From Hymenobacter lapidiphilus (GTDB taxonomy: Bacteria; Bacteroidota; Bacteroidia; Cytophagales; Hymenobacteraceae), in the NCBI RefSeq assembly GCF_013377885.1, contig NZ_JABKAU010000006.1, positions 101,870-165,869 of the forward strand: a stretch of 64,000 nt of DNA. The letters are read 5' to 3'. A model generated the notes under the pieces. It was not told the origin of the DNA, searched no databases, and saw nothing but the letters and a program-made list of their open reading frames with translations. Positions 18,846 to 28,797 of this stretch are shown piece after piece. Both the position numbers and the translations under genes were made by a program. The first letter of the stretch is position 1. Each line of letters opens with the position of its first letter.

Positions 18846-19901
18846 TTAAGGCTGTTTCTTGAACAGCGAATCGAGGTTACGAGAAACGGTGAAGTAGTTG
18901 GCACCGCCCGAGGCGTGGTAGCCAGCGTGGGTATAGTCGAGCTGAAACTGGCTGATGCGCAACATGACGCCAAATGAGAAGCCGGCCCCGCCCGCAGTGT
19001 TATCCAGCCGCAGCTCGCGGCGCTGGAGGTGGTTATAGCCGACGCGTACGTTCAGGTTTTTGCTGAGCAGTAGTTCGCCACCCACTGCAAAATGCCGCGC
19101 AATCTTGTCGCCCAGGCTCTTTTCCGGCTTTACTTCGTTGCCATTCTCGTCGATCTGACCGCGCTGGCTGGGGTCGAGGTAAACGATATCGAGCTGCTGG
19201 AGGTGATGGGCCGTGAGGGAAAACCGGAACGGCAGGTACTCGGGCTTGATGGATGCGCCCAGTTGCACATCAAATGGCATCGGCTCCCGGTCGGCACCAT
19301 CGTAGGCCTTTAGCTGCACGCCGGCGTTACGTACCACCAGGCCCACCGTGAAATCGGCGGTGGGGTGCTTGAACAGGCCCCCCACATCAGCCAGGGCGGC
19401 GTACGAGTGGTTGCCGGCAATGCCCGAGCCGGCCAGCTTGAGCGTGCCACCCAGCGTGAACACGCCTGAGGTATAGGAATCGGAGAGACTCAGGGCGTAC
19501 TCGTTCACTGTAAACCGGCCCAGCGAATTACCGGCCGGGTCGAACTGCTCGAAGTCGCCGTAGTTGAGGTAGGTTAACCCTACTCCTATCCGGCCGGCTT
19601 TGGCCGTGTTGAACACGTACACTGCGGTGCTCTGCTTGATGTCGGCCAGATAATCGACAAAACCCAGAGCCAGCCGGCCATCCATATCAGCATTTAGCAA
19701 GGCCGGGTTGGCGTAAAGCATGGTGCCATCGGCATCGCGCGACGAGGTATTGACGCCGCCCAGGCCGGCCAACTTGGCGCTGGTAGGCAGGTTCAGAAAC
19801 GAGAAGGCCCGCTGCCCCCCAATCTGGGCGCGCGCCGTGCCCAGCGTAAGGCCCGAAACGGCAAAAACAACGGCGGTGCGGCGTAGGAGTTGGTTCATCA
19901 A
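18846..19901 (-). CDS. porQ: Type IX secretion system protein PorQ
   Basis: A 351-residue outer-membrane protein of the PorQ family, needed in T9SS species for cargo release or attachment at the surface as part of the PorU/PorV/PorQ/PorZ group. A signal peptide ends near GTARA (about 25). The mature start AFSFLNLPTSAKLAGLGGVNTS and the phrase DGTMLYANPALLN are family hallmarks; the rest is an alternating beta-barrel pattern like PorV. It sits between hslU and lon on the same strand. No cargo protein with a T9SS C-terminal domain was recognised in this window. Confidence 0.9.
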   Translation of the reverse strand: MMNQLLRRTAVVFAVSGLTLGTARAQIGGQRAFSFLNLPTSAKLAGLGGVNTSSRDADGTMLYANPALLNADMDGRLALGFVDYLADIKQSTAVYVFNTAKAGRIGVGLTYLNYGDFEQFDPAGNSLGRFTVNEYALSLSDSYTSGVFTLGGTLKLAGSGIAGNHSYAALADVGGLFKHPTADFTVGLVVRNAGVQLKAYDGADREPMPFDVQLGASIKPEYLPFRFSLTAHHLQQLDIVYLDPSQRGQIDENGNEVKPEKSLGDKIARHFAVGGELLLSKNLNVRVGYNHLQRRELRLDNTAGGAGFSFGVMLRISQFQLDYTHAGYHASGGANYFTVSRNLDSLFKKQP

Positions 19902-19979
19902 CGGTAAGATAAAGCAGTTCCCGGACAGGACGTTGCGGCGGCCGGATTTATTGTGCGGCGTGAGTAACTCAATGTTGGA

Positions 19980-20096
19980 AGAACGTCATGCTGAGCTTGC
20001 CGAAGCATCTCTACCGCTTCATTACCATCCACAGGAATTACCATTGCGGTACAGATGCTTCGACTTCACATCCGGCTGCGCTCAGCATGACGTTCT
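19980..20096. repeat. REP-like inverted repeat, porQ-lon gap
   Basis: The sequence starts agaacgtcatgctgagc and ends with its complement gctcagcatgacgttct; a second pair (gaagcatct / agatgcttc) lies inside. It fills the gap between lon and porQ and is a member of the main dispersed family. Confidence 0.85.
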
Positions 20097-20114
20097 TTTA
20101 CAATGCTGCTCCCC

Positions 20115-22619
20115 CTACTGCACTTCCACGCTCGGGCCTAACGGCGCGGGCGCTTCGTCGCGCACTACCAGCTTCATCGGGTGTGCCACCTGCTCATCCA
20201 GCAACGCCACGCGCAGCACGTCATCCACGCGGTCGGCGTAGTGAATGGTGAGGCCCTGGAGGTAATGAGGGGCTATTTCGTCGATGTCTTTGCAGTTTTT
20301 GGGGCAGAGGATAATGTCCTTGATGCCGGCGCGGCGGGCGGCCAGGATTTTCTCCTTGATGCCGCCCACCGGCAGCACCTTGCCGCGCAGGGTTATTTCG
20401 CCCGTCATGGCCAGGTGGCTGCGGATTTTGCGCTGGGTGAACACCGAGGCAATGCTAGTGAAGATGGCAATGCCGGCGCTGGGGCCGTCTTTGGGCACCG
20501 CGCCTTCGGGGAAGTGAATGTGCAGGTCGTACTGATCGAAGAGGCGGTAGTCGATGCCCAGCTCGTCGGCGCGGCTGCGCAGGTAGCTGAGCGCCGTTAC
20601 GGCCGATTCCTTCATCACGTCGCCGAGCTGGCCCGAGAGCGTGAGTTTGCCCCGGCCCCGGCTCAGCAGGCTTTCAATAAACAGAATATCGCCGCCCACG
20701 CTGGTCCAGGCCAGGCCGGTTACTACGCCGGCCGTTTCGTTGTCCTGGTACTGGTCGCGGTCGAAAATAGGCGCGCCCAGGATGCGCTTCACATCGGCCG
20801 GCTGCAGGGTGGCAGGGTAGCTTTCGTCCATGGCCTTGCTCTTGGCTACGTTGCGCACCAGCCCGCCGAGCTTGCGCTCCAGGCTGCGCACGCCGCTTTC
20901 GCGGGTGTAGTCGTCAATCACGCGCTGTAGGGCGGCGGTGCTCACGGCGGCGTCTTTAGGGCCGAGGCCGTGCTCTTCGAGCAGCTTAGGCCAGAGGTGC
21001 TTTTTGGCAATCTGGCTTTTCTCCTCCAGCGTGTAGCCCGTCAGATCAATAATTTCCATCCGGTCGCGCAGGGCGGGCTGAATGGTGTCGAGCGAGTTGG
21101 CGGTGGCAATGAACAGCACCCGGCTCAGGTCGTATTCCACCTCCAGGTAATTGTCGGTGAAGGTCGAGTTCTGCTCGGGGTCAAGCACTTCGAGCAGCGC
21201 CGAGCTGGGGTCGCCGCGGAAATCGGAGGCCAGCTTGTCGATTTCATCGAGCACGATAACGGGGTTGGCGGCGCCGGCCTTTTTAATCTGGGCGATAATG
21301 CGGCCAGGCATGGCCCCAACGTAGGTCTTGCGGTGCCCCCGGATTTCGGCCTCGTCGCGCACGCCGCCTAAGCTCAGGCGGGCATACTTGCGGCCCAGCG
21401 CCTTGGCAATGGATTTGCCGAGGCTGGTTTTACCCACACCGGGAGGACCGTAGAGGCACAAAATCGGCGCTTTCAGGTCGTTCTTCAGCTTGAGCACTGC
21501 GAGGTACTCGATGATGCGCGCCTTCACCTTTTCCATGCCGTAATGGTCCTGGTCGAGGATGCGCTGGGTGCGTTTCAGGTTGAAGTTGTCCTTGGTGTAT
21601 TCGCCCCAGGGCAAATCGAGCAGGTACTCGACGTAGTTGACGCTGATGGGGTACTCGGCGGCCTGGGGGTTGAGGCGGCTGAGCTTATCGAGCTCCTTCT
21701 CGAAGTGCTTGGCCACGGCCGCGGGCCACTTTTTGCCCTTGGCCCGCTGGCGCAGCTTGTCGGCGTCCTGCTCGGGGCCATCGAAGCCCAACTCATCCTG
21801 CAGCACTTTTATCTGCTGGCGCAGGAAGTAGTCGCGCTGCTGCTGGTCGATGTCGGTATGGACTTTAGTGTGGATTTCGCGCTTGATTTCCAGGTGCTGG
21901 ATTTCCTTCAGCATCAGCTCCAGCAGCTTGGTGCCGCGCTCCACGCCGTCGTTGGTTTCGAGCAGCTGCTGCTTCACGCTCACCTCCACGTTGAGGTTGG
22001 ACGACAGAAAGTGCGTCAGGAAGGCTGGCGACTCGATATTATCCAGGGCTACCTGGGCCTCCTGTGGGATTTCGGGGTTGAGCTTGAGCATACGCGACGC
22101 CGCCTCCTTGAGCGACGACACCAGCGCCTTGAGGCTGCGGGAGCTTTTGCCCGGGAAGGCCTCTGGCGCGTAGCTGACGCGGGCCGTGAGGTAGGGCATG
22201 GTCTGTACTTCCTCCTCAATGCGGAAGCGCGACTGGCCCTGGATGATGATAGTGGTGTTGCCATCGGGCAGCACCAGCATCTTCAGAATGCGGGCCAACG
22301 TGCCCACCTGGTACATATCAGCCAGCATCGGGTCGTCCGACTCGCCATTTTTCTGGGCTACTACCCCTATCAGCTTGTTGCCCTTGTAGGCCTTGCGCAC
22401 CAGCCGAATGCTCTTTTTGCGCGTTACCGTCACCGGCAGCACTACGCCCGGAAACAGCACCGTGTTGCGCACTGGCAGCAGCGGCAGCACCTGCGGCTGC
22501 TCGCCGGGAGCCATTGGCTGGTCGGGGTCGGCGGCCACAATAGATACCATTTCGGTGGAGTCGTCGGTCATCAGCAGTAACGAGGATAAAGAAGGGGTAG
22601 GCGGGATGGAATAGCTCAT
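20115..22619 (-). CDS. lon: ATP-dependent protease La (Lon)
   Basis: An 834-residue Lon protease that degrades misfolded and regulatory proteins in the cytoplasm. Order of domains: N-terminal LAN domain from [14 protein letters not shown], a long coiled coil with [24 protein letters not shown]+ module with Walker [10 protein letters not shown] (about residue 390) and Walker [11 protein letters not shown], then the protease domain with the catalytic Ser in KDGPSAG (about 710) and Lys in [14 protein letters not shown]. The ATG at 22619 is used; an internal ATG at 22571 is also possible and would remove a Ser/Leu-rich 16-residue start. No motif is damaged. Confidence 0.97.
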   Translation of the reverse strand: MSYSIPPTPSLSSLLLMTDDSTEMVSIVAADPDQPMAPGEQPQVLPLLPVRNTVLFPGVVLPVTVTRKKSIRLVRKAYKGNKLIGVVAQKNGESDDPMLADMYQVGTLARILKMLVLPDGNTTIIIQGQSRFRIEEEVQTMPYLTARVSYAPEAFPGKSSRSLKALVSSLKEAASRMLKLNPEIPQEAQVALDNIESPAFLTHFLSSNLNVEVSVKQQLLETNDGVERGTKLLELMLKEIQHLEIKREIHTKVHTDIDQQQRDYFLRQQIKVLQDELGFDGPEQDADKLRQRAKGKKWPAAVAKHFEKELDKLSRLNPQAAEYPISVNYVEYLLDLPWGEYTKDNFNLKRTQRILDQDHYGMEKVKARIIEYLAVLKLKNDLKAPILCLYGPPGVGKTSLGKSIAKALGRKYARLSLGGVRDEAEIRGHRKTYVGAMPGRIIAQIKKAGAANPVIVLDEIDKLASDFRGDPSSALLEVLDPEQNSTFTDNYLEVEYDLSRVLFIATANSLDTIQPALRDRMEIIDLTGYTLEEKSQIAKKHLWPKLLEEHGLGPKDAAVSTAALQRVIDDYTRESGVRSLERKLGGLVRNVAKSKAMDESYPATLQPADVKRILGAPIFDRDQYQDNETAGVVTGLAWTSVGGDILFIESLLSRGRGKLTLSGQLGDVMKESAVTALSYLRSRADELGIDYRLFDQYDLHIHFPEGAVPKDGPSAGIAIFTSIASVFTQRKIRSHLAMTGEITLRGKVLPVGGIKEKILAARRAGIKDIILCPKNCKDIDEIAPHYLQGLTIHYADRVDDVLRVALLDEQVAHPMKLVVRDEAPAPLGPSVEVQ

Positions 22620-22863
22620 GCGAGGCGAAAAGACGGGCAAAAAAGAAGCCGAGGTGCCACAATGACAGGCCAGGGCCCCAGACTAGTGCTCCTTTACGGC
22701 GGAGCGACACCGCAGGTACAGGCCCGGCAAGCGCCGTGCCACGGCCAGCCTTTGCCACATCGGCAGGGAGATGCCGGGGGCGTTGAAACTCGGAGGATGC
22801 AGAACTGATGATATTCTTCAAATCTTCGCTCTCGGTTGGCAAACAACCACATCAAAATTTTCC

Positions 22864-22871
22864 TATTTTTG
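22864..22871 (+). promoter_or_regulatory. -7-like element before the PorE-like gene
   Basis: TATTTTTG fits TAnnTTTG exactly and lies 38 bases before the ATG at 22910. It favours that start over an in-frame ATG at 22808, which would lie upstream of the promoter. A possible -33 gTTGg at 22835-22839 is spaced somewhat wide. Confidence 0.4.
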
Positions 22872-22909
22872 ACGCCGGCCCGCTGCTTACTGCTGGTGCC
22901 GCGCTGATT

Positions 22910-24964
22910 ATGCTTCGATTCGTCATTTTACTATTCGTCGGCGGGATGCTGCTGGGCTTCGGAGCGGCAGTGCCGGCAAGTGGTCAGCAGAAAGCTCCGA
23001 CCTATGCCCAGCGGCCCCTGTCGGCCAAAGTTATCCGCCAGCTGCGGGCCCGGCCCGATGCCACGCCGCTGTTTCCGAACGTAAACCGACTAGCGTATTT
23101 CCGCGACAAAAAAGACCTGCGTGCTATTCAACAGGCCGAAAAGCGCAAGAACTGGCCGGCGGCCCGCAACCTGCTCGAAACCTATGTGGGCCAGTTTGGC
23201 ACCGAGAACTTCTACCGCGACACGCAGCTGCTGTGGCGGCTGGGCCAACTCTGGGACAAGGCCGGCGACGAGCAGCGGGCCCGCGCCTACTTCCGGCTCG
23301 CCCTCAAGCACCGCCGCCAGAGCCTGACCAAGGTGCAGCAGTACTACGACTCGCTCGAACAGAAGGAAACGGAACTGTACGTACCCCTCAAAAAGTACTA
23401 CGAACTGGTAGAGTACCGCAAGAGCATTGCCACGTTCCGGCCGCCCAAGGGCGTGTACACCAGCATGGGCGACGCCATCAACTCGAAAAAGGAGGACTAC
23501 GGCCCCACGCTCAACACCGACGCCAACCTACTTTATTTCACCTCGAAGCGCAAAACCCGCGGCCGCCTGCAGGAGGTTTCCGATGAGGATATCTACCAGT
23601 CGCGCCGCGAAAATGGCCTCTGGACCGAAGCCGAAGCCCTGCCCAAACCCATCAACTCGGCCTACAACGAGGGTTCGGCCTGCATCAGCAAGGATGGCAA
23701 AACGCTGTACTTCGCCCGCTGCGAGTGCCCCACCTGCCAGGGCAACTGCGACCTGTATGAGGCCACGTTTGAGAACGGCAAATGGAGCATGCCCAAAAGC
23801 CTGGGACCTAACGTAAACTCGCCGGCCTGGGACTCGCAGCCGACCCTTTCGCCGGGCGAAGACACGCTGTACTTCGCCTCCGACCGGCTCGGCGGCTTCG
23901 GGCTCTCGGACATCTGGTTTACGGTGAAGAACAAGGCCGGGCAGTGGCTGCCGGCCCAGAACATGGGGCCGGTTGTAAACACCCGCGAGAGTGAGGTGAG
24001 CCCGTTTTACCACCCGCTTTACCACGTGCTGTATTTCAGCTCGCGGGGGCAGCTGCTCAACTTCGGCGACTTCGACATCTACAAAACATACCGCACGCGC
24101 GGCCGCTGGCAGGAGCCCATCAACATCGGGCCGCTGGTGAACGGCAAGGGCTCGGAGTACTACTTCACCATCGACGCCGACTCAAAGGACCTCTACTACG
24201 CCCGCTCCGAGCAGGCCGACATGAAGAACCTGGACCTCTACTCCTTCCCGCTGCCGATGGAGGCCCAACCCACCGCCACCACGCACATCGAGGGCTCGCT
24301 CATCGACTCGGTGAGCCGCAAGCCGCTCAACGGCTTGGTCAGCATTATCGACACCGACAACGGGATTGAGGTGGCAAGCAAGTACCTGCGCGACGACGGC
24401 TCCTTCGATTTCGACCTCATGGAAGGCTCGCACTACGTGATGCTGATTCAGAGCCCCGACTTTTTCAGCGTCGAAAAAAGCTTTGCGCTGAAGAATGACA
24501 CGGTATTTCAGCTCATGACCAACGCCATCGACTACCAGCTGCCGATGGTGTTCCAGAACATCGAGTTCGACCAGGACAAGGCCAACATTCGGCCGACCAT
24601 GTATCCTACCCTCGACCGGATTACCACTTTCCTCGTCGACCACCCCACGTTCCGGCTCAACATTGCGGGCCACACCGACAGCCGCGGCGACATCGACTTC
24701 AACCTGAAACTGTCGCAGGACCGCGCCGAGGCTATCCGCCGCTATATCGAGCAGAAAGGCAAGCTGCCGCCCAACCGTGTGGAGAGCATGGGCTACGGCA
24801 GCGAAAAACCCCTCAAAGAGGAGAAAACCCGCGAAGATGCCCGCACCAACCGCCGCGTGGAATTCCGCGTCATCAAGCCGGCCGGCGACGAGCAGTTCAA
24901 GGCCGACCCCGCCCCGACCGGCAAGCCCGATCCCAAACCAGCTAGCGGGGATGACGGGTGGTAG
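22910..24964 (+). CDS. PorE-like OmpA protein with TPR, PD40 and CRD domains
   Basis: A 684-residue envelope protein with the domain order of the T9SS protein PorE of Porphyromonas gingivalis: helical TPR-like region (about 55-145), a PD40/WD40-like beta propeller (about 160-420, blades such as DIYQSRRENGLWTEAEAL and DTLYFASDRLGGFGLSDIW), a carboxypeptidase regulatory-like domain (about 455-525) and an OmpA C-terminal peptidoglycan-binding domain (about 550-665, with LNIAGHTDSRGD and DARTNRRVEFRVI). The ATG at 22910 gives a signal peptide, but no lipobox Cys is seen, unlike the lipoprotein PorE. It may anchor a surface machine to the cell wall. PD40-OmpA proteins are numerous in the phylum, so the PorE identity is only probable. 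Confidence 0.8.
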   Translation: MLRFVILLFVGGMLLGFGAAVPASGQQKAPTYAQRPLSAKVIRQLRARPDATPLFPNVNRLAYFRDKKDLRAIQQAEKRKNWPAARNLLETYVGQFGTENFYRDTQLLWRLGQLWDKAGDEQRARAYFRLALKHRRQSLTKVQQYYDSLEQKETELYVPLKKYYELVEYRKSIATFRPPKGVYTSMGDAINSKKEDYGPTLNTDANLLYFTSKRKTRGRLQEVSDEDIYQSRRENGLWTEAEALPKPINSAYNEGSACISKDGKTLYFARCECPTCQGNCDLYEATFENGKWSMPKSLGPNVNSPAWDSQPTLSPGEDTLYFASDRLGGFGLSDIWFTVKNKAGQWLPAQNMGPVVNTRESEVSPFYHPLYHVLYFSSRGQLLNFGDFDIYKTYRTRGRWQEPINIGPLVNGKGSEYYFTIDADSKDLYYARSEQADMKNLDLYSFPLPMEAQPTATTHIEGSLIDSVSRKPLNGLVSIIDTDNGIEVASKYLRDDGSFDFDLMEGSHYVMLIQSPDFFSVEKSFALKNDTVFQLMTNAIDYQLPMVFQNIEFDQDKANIRPTMYPTLDRITTFLVDHPTFRLNIAGHTDSRGDIDFNLKLSQDRAEAIRRYIEQKGKLPPNRVESMGYGSEKPLKEEKTREDARTNRRVEFRVIKPAGDEQFKADPAPTGKPDPKPASGDDGW

Positions 24965-25063
24965 CGGTGGGGATAGTGAACGTAAAGGAGTAAGTAGGTT
25001 ATCATCCTGACGAAGGAAGGACCTTATTACGTTAGCACGGTCCTAGTAACGACTCGTTCAGAC

Positions 25064-25173
25064 GAAGCTGTTGGGAAGTGCCGGGAATGAATTAGAACGT
25101 CATGCTTCATCTGGCGTCCGCGAAGTCGAAGCATGACGTTCTGGTTGATTCCGGGTGCTTTCTAAACAGCTTC
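25064..25173. repeat. Composite repeat copy A: REP core inside longer terminal repeats
   Basis: The outer arms begin gaagctgttgggaagtg and end tttctaaacagcttc; inside lies a REP hairpin agaacgtcatgcttc ... gaagcatgacgttct (25094-25142). The same outer arms occur at 35647 and 39222. The preceding 24965-25063 holds only a weak half-repeat (catcctgacgaaggaaggacc) and no gene. Confidence 0.8.
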
Positions 25174-25193
25174 AGTTCCTCCCCATTCACCTC

Positions 25194-25691
25194 CTACCAC
25201 TTCAGTTCCTGCTCCTCGTTGCCGCTGCGGAAAAGGAAGCTTTCCTTCTGCTTGCCCGCGGTGAGATTGACGAGGTTCATCTGGTCGGGAAAGATGGTAA
25301 GCAGCAGCCCCTGACGAAGCGTGACGCTGGTGGCAGTAGCCGGCAGCGGGGCCGTGAAGAACAGCCAGTGCGAATCGGTTTCCTTTTGCAGGCCTACCAA
25401 CGTAAGCGGCAGCGGCCGGCCGGGCTGGGTGCTAAGCTGCACCTCCCGCCGCAGCAGGTTCAGCAGCAGCGGGTCGAGTTGGGTGCGGGAGAGCCGGCCG
25501 ATGGTATAGGGTGCAGGCTGGCCTTGCGAAATTGCGTTTTCCAGGTCGTCGGTAAAAACTTTGAGGGCTATTTCGAGCCGCTGCTTCTCGGGATTGAAGC
25601 GCACCTCCATCAGGCTGGCGTGGTAGGTATGGGCCCACGCCGCAAGGCTAACCAAGAGCAGAAGCGGCAGGATTCGGAGGAGTTTGGGCAT
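25194..25691 (-). CDS. DUF6702 family exported protein
   Basis: A 165-residue protein of the small Bacteroidota family DUF6702. The ATG at 25691 leaves a signal peptide ending at about LAAWA. The mature N-terminus HTYHASLMEVRFNPEKQRLE and the following IALKVFTDDLENAI are the recognisable family pattern; the rest is beta-rich. Family members often sit beside M1 or zinc-carboxypeptidase genes and are thought to be periplasmic, but no biochemical role is established. Here the neighbours are rseP (same strand, upstream) and a repeat. A strong terminator separates it from rseP, so it has its own promoter. Confidence 0.75.
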   Translation of the reverse strand: MPKLLRILPLLLLVSLAAWAHTYHASLMEVRFNPEKQRLEIALKVFTDDLENAISQGQPAPYTIGRLSRTQLDPLLLNLLRREVQLSTQPGRPLPLTLVGLQKETDSHWLFFTAPLPATATSVTLRQGLLLTIFPDQMNLVNLTAGKQKESFLFRSGNEEQELKW

Positions 25692-25712
25692 TATTGACAA
25701 GAAGAGTTTTCT

Positions 25713-25801
25713 GCAGAGGAGCGCAGAAGTTTGGCAGAGGTGCGCAGAACTGTTCAGAACGACTCCGCTCCTTTCTAAGGGAACCTCTGCGCCTCTCTGC
25801 G
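25713..25801. repeat. 21-bp direct repeat with inverted partner
   Basis: Two 21-base units (gcagaggagcgcagaagtttg, then gcagaggtgcgcagaactgtt; 25713-25754) are followed by cctctgcgcctctctgcg (25784-25801), an inverted version of the same gcagag/gcgcag words. It lies in the leader of the DUF6702 gene. Confidence 0.6.
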
Positions 25802-25818
25802 GGAAAGATACAGCGCAA

Positions 25819-25858
25819 GAAAAAGCCGTGCCACCCCAACGAGCAGCACGGCTTTTTC
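25819..25858. terminator. Terminator after rseP
   Basis: Arms gaaaaagccgtgc (25819-25831) and gcacggctttttc (25846-25858) are perfectly complementary, 14 bases apart. On the minus strand the T run follows the stem, so it ends the dxr-rseP transcript. Confidence 0.88.
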
Positions 25859-25875
25859 AGTCCACTAATTCAAGC

Positions 25876-27207
25876 TTAGTCTCCGAAGGCCTTAATGAGC
25901 GGGTTGATGATGAGCGTAAAGGCCATCAAACCCAGGATAATCATCATGCCTACTTTCTGGGCATTTTCCATGAAGGCGTCGGACGGCTTGCGGCCGGCCA
26001 CCATTTCGTAGAGCAGAAACACCACGTGGCCACCGTCGAGGGCCGGGATGGGCAGCAGGTTCATGAAGGCCAGCACCATCGAGAGCAGGCCCGTCAGCGT
26101 CCAGAACCGGAGCCAGTCCCAGGTGCCGCCGTACTGCTGAGCAATTTCAATCGGCCCACCTACCGACTTCCGGAAAGAAGCTTCGCCGCGGAAAATCTTA
26201 CCGAACGCCTTCATCTGAGTCGTTACCACGCCGAACGCCTGCTTGGTGCCCACCGGAATAGCTTCCAGCAGCCCATAGTCGCGGGTTTCGAACTTAAGCA
26301 GCGACTTGGGCAGGAAACCAATTTTGCCGTCGTCGTCAACGTTCACGTTCAGGGCTACGGGCTGGCCGGCGCGCTCCACGCGCACCGCCACCGGCTTGCC
26401 AGCCTGGTCTTTCAGGGCCTTTTGCAGCTCGGGGAAGAAACGGATGGACGCGCTGCCTACGGTCAGAATACGGTCCTGGGGTAGCAGGCCAGCCTTGGCG
26501 GCCGGGCTGCCAGGCACTACCTGGTCGACTACGAACGGGTCGAGCGGCTGCACGAAGCGCTGCTCGCCCTCGTCGGCAAGGCGGTCCATGAAGTCGATGG
26601 GAACGGGCACATCTACCAGCTGGCCGGCACGGTCGACGGTGTAGTAGGCGCTGGAGCCCAGAATCACGTCGGGGCTGTACACGTCGCTGAAATCGTCGAA
26701 GGGACGGCCGTTAATTTTCACGATTTTGTCGCCTTCACGGAAGCCCATTTCCTGGCCCAGCTCGCTTGGCACAATGCCATAGCGCACCTCCGAGGCCGGC
26801 AAATAGCTCTGGCCGTAGCTGAAGGTGAGCAGTGTGAAGATGACGATGCCGGTTAGCACGTTCATGATGATACCGCCCAGCATCACAATCAGGCGCTGCC
26901 AGGCCGGCTTCGAGCGGAACTCGTCGGGGGCCGGCTCGGCGGCCAGGCTCTCGGCATCCTGGGTTTCGTCGATCATGCCATGAATGGCCACGTAGCCGCC
27001 CAGAGGGAACCAGCCCAGGCCATATTCCGTCTCGCCGATTTTCTTTTTGAACAGGGCGAAATTCATCACCCCGGGCAGCGGAAACAGGAAATCGAAGAAG
27101 ATGTAAAACTTATCGACCCGGATTTTAAAGTATTTGGCGGCCGCAAAGTGTCCGAACTCGTGCAGGCCCACCAGGAGCGAAAGGCCCAGCAGCAGGTTGC
27201 CGGCCAT
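25876..27207 (-). CDS. rseP: RseP-type site-2 intramembrane metalloprotease
   Basis: A 443-residue membrane zinc protease. The ATG at 27207, with an aaggat-like stretch just upstream, was preferred to a TTG 15 bases earlier. The first transmembrane segment carries the zinc motif HEFGH (residues 16-20); two PDZ domains follow (around MGFREGDKIVKINGRPF and AAKAGLLPQDRILTVGS), and the last membrane part contains the third ligand in LPIPALDGGH. In characterised bacteria the enzyme cuts anti-sigma factors after a first cleavage and removes signal peptide remnants. It lies downstream of dxr on the same strand, the usual gene pair. Confidence 0.94.
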   Translation of the reverse strand: MAGNLLLGLSLLVGLHEFGHFAAAKYFKIRVDKFYIFFDFLFPLPGVMNFALFKKKIGETEYGLGWFPLGGYVAIHGMIDETQDAESLAAEPAPDEFRSKPAWQRLIVMLGGIIMNVLTGIVIFTLLTFSYGQSYLPASEVRYGIVPSELGQEMGFREGDKIVKINGRPFDDFSDVYSPDVILGSSAYYTVDRAGQLVDVPVPIDFMDRLADEGEQRFVQPLDPFVVDQVVPGSPAAKAGLLPQDRILTVGSASIRFFPELQKALKDQAGKPVAVRVERAGQPVALNVNVDDDGKIGFLPKSLLKFETRDYGLLEAIPVGTKQAFGVVTTQMKAFGKIFRGEASFRKSVGGPIEIAQQYGGTWDWLRFWTLTGLLSMVLAFMNLLPIPALDGGHVVFLLYEMVAGRKPSDAFMENAQKVGMMIILGLMAFTLIINPLIKAFGD

Positions 27208-27291
27208 GATTAATCCTTCCAAAAGAGCGGGGTAATTTAGTTGGGTGATGAGGTGATTTCGGTGCTGGGGTGGAGCGTCTAAAAGGACATT

Positions 27292-27319
27292 GTCATGCTG
27301 AGCGAAGCCGAAGCATGAC
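27292..27319. repeat. Single-hairpin REP unit, rseP-dxr gap
   Basis: A 28-base unit gtcatgct ... agcatgac forms one short hairpin. It is a minimal member of the dispersed family, lacking the second half seen elsewhere. Confidence 0.75.
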
Positions 27320-27395
27320 GTTCTTTATTTACTCTCCTTGCAATCCAACAAACAACGCGCCGCGGCCCGTGGTTCGCCGGATTCCGGCCAGCCTG

Positions 27396-28574
27396 TCAGG
27401 CGCGCACGGTACCGAGCAGTTCGGCGGCCACGCGGCGCGTTTCCTGGTCGGTGGCTACGTAGTCGGCGAGGGTTGGAGCGGCAAGGTACGAAACCCGCGC
27501 GAGGCTGGTTTCTACCACGTCCGACATCTGCAGGAAGCCGATTTCGTCGCGCAGGAAAGCGGCCACGGCTATTTCGTTGGCCGCGTTGAGGATGCAGGGC
27601 GCGTTGCCACCCCGGCGCATGGCCTCAAAAGCCAACCCGAGGTTGCGGAACGCGGTGGTATCGGCAGCCTCAAACGTCAGTTGCGGGTAGTCGAGGAAGC
27701 TGAAGCGCGGGAATTCGTTGGGCAGCCGCTGCGGATAGCCCAGCGCGTACTGAATGGGCAGCTTCATGTCGGGCAACCCGAGCTGCGCCTTTAGTGAGCC
27801 ATCTTCGAACTGCACCAGCGAGTGGATAATGCTCTGCGGATGCACAATGACCTCCACCTGCTCGTTGCTGAGGCCGAACAGCCACTTGGCTTCAATCACT
27901 TCGAGACCCTTATTCATGAGGGAGGCCGAGTCGATGGTGATTTTGGCGCCCATATCCCAGTTGGGGTGCTTGAGGGCCTGAGCGCGGGTAACCTGGGCCA
28001 GCTGCGCCCGGGTGCGGCCCCGGAACGGTCCGCCCGAGGCCGTGAGGATGATTTTCTCAATTGGGTTCTGCTGCTCCCCTACCAGGCACTGGAAAATGGC
28101 CGAGTGCTCCGAATCGACGGGCAGCAGCTTTACGCCGTGTTGGCGCACCAACTCGGTTATCAGCTGACCGGCTACTACCAGGGTTTCTTTGTTGGCCAGG
28201 GCAATGTCGTGGCCGGCTTTAATGGCGGCCACCGTGGGCAGCAGCCCGGCGTAGCCCACCATGGCCGTCAGCACCACATCGGTGTCGAGCCGGCCGGCCA
28301 CCTCGACCAAGGCATCGGCGCCGGCCAGCACTTCGGTTTCGGGCTGATTGGCCAGGGCGTCGCGCACCTGGGCGTATTTGCTTTCGTCGCCGATAACTAC
28401 AGCAGCGGGCCGGAACTCGCGGGCCTGGGCCACCAGCAAATCGGCATTCGATTGGGCCGAGAGGGCCGACACGACGAAGCGGCCCGGCTGGGCGCGGAGC
28501 ACGTCGAGGGCCTGGGTGCCGATGGAGCCGGTGGAGCCGAGCAGGGCAACGCGCTTAGGGGTTTCGAGGGACAT
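27396..28574 (-). CDS. dxr: 1-deoxy-D-xylulose 5-phosphate reductoisomerase
   Basis: A 392-residue enzyme converting DXP to MEP with NADPH, the committed step of the non-mevalonate isoprenoid pathway. The frame stays open far upstream, but the ATG at 28574 is right because it starts MSLETPKRVALLGSTGSIG, placing the NADPH-binding GSTGSIG at the usual position. Further hallmarks are GYAGLLPTVAAIKAG, ANKETLVVAG, LPVDSEHSAIFQC (metal and substrate residues), TASGGPFRG and MGAKITIDSASLMNKGLEVIEA. Length is normal. Co-transcription with rseP is likely. Confidence 0.97.
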   Translation of the reverse strand: MSLETPKRVALLGSTGSIGTQALDVLRAQPGRFVVSALSAQSNADLLVAQAREFRPAAVVIGDESKYAQVRDALANQPETEVLAGADALVEVAGRLDTDVVLTAMVGYAGLLPTVAAIKAGHDIALANKETLVVAGQLITELVRQHGVKLLPVDSEHSAIFQCLVGEQQNPIEKIILTASGGPFRGRTRAQLAQVTRAQALKHPNWDMGAKITIDSASLMNKGLEVIEAKWLFGLSNEQVEVIVHPQSIIHSLVQFEDGSLKAQLGLPDMKLPIQYALGYPQRLPNEFPRFSFLDYPQLTFEAADTTAFRNLGLAFEAMRRGGNAPCILNAANEIAVAAFLRDEIGFLQMSDVVETSLARVSYLAAPTLADYVATDQETRRVAAELLGTVRA

Positions 28575-28604
28575 AGAACGGAATTGGGTTCGGGCAGCCT
28601 GATT

Positions 28605-28691
28605 GTCATCCTGAGCGGAGCGAAGGACCTGGTAAGGAGGTAACATTCTTGATTGGCTTCTTACCAAGTCCTTCGCTCCACTCAGGATGAC
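28605..28691. repeat. REP-like inverted repeat upstream of dxr
   Basis: gtcatcctgagcggagcgaaggac (28605-28628) pairs with gtccttcgctccactcaggatgac (28668-28691), allowing one mismatch. Both arms read CCT/AGG where other copies read GCT/AGC, an example of arm covariation. It sits in the divergent promoter region. Confidence 0.85.
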
Positions 28692-28797
28692 AAACAAGTA
28701 CAGCAAAAATACAGCTTCCGGCGGCTTGAGCGTTGTCATTCTAACCCCGCCAGCCCAAAAGCCCGTATTTTGAGCTTCCACCAGCTTCCACCATCCC

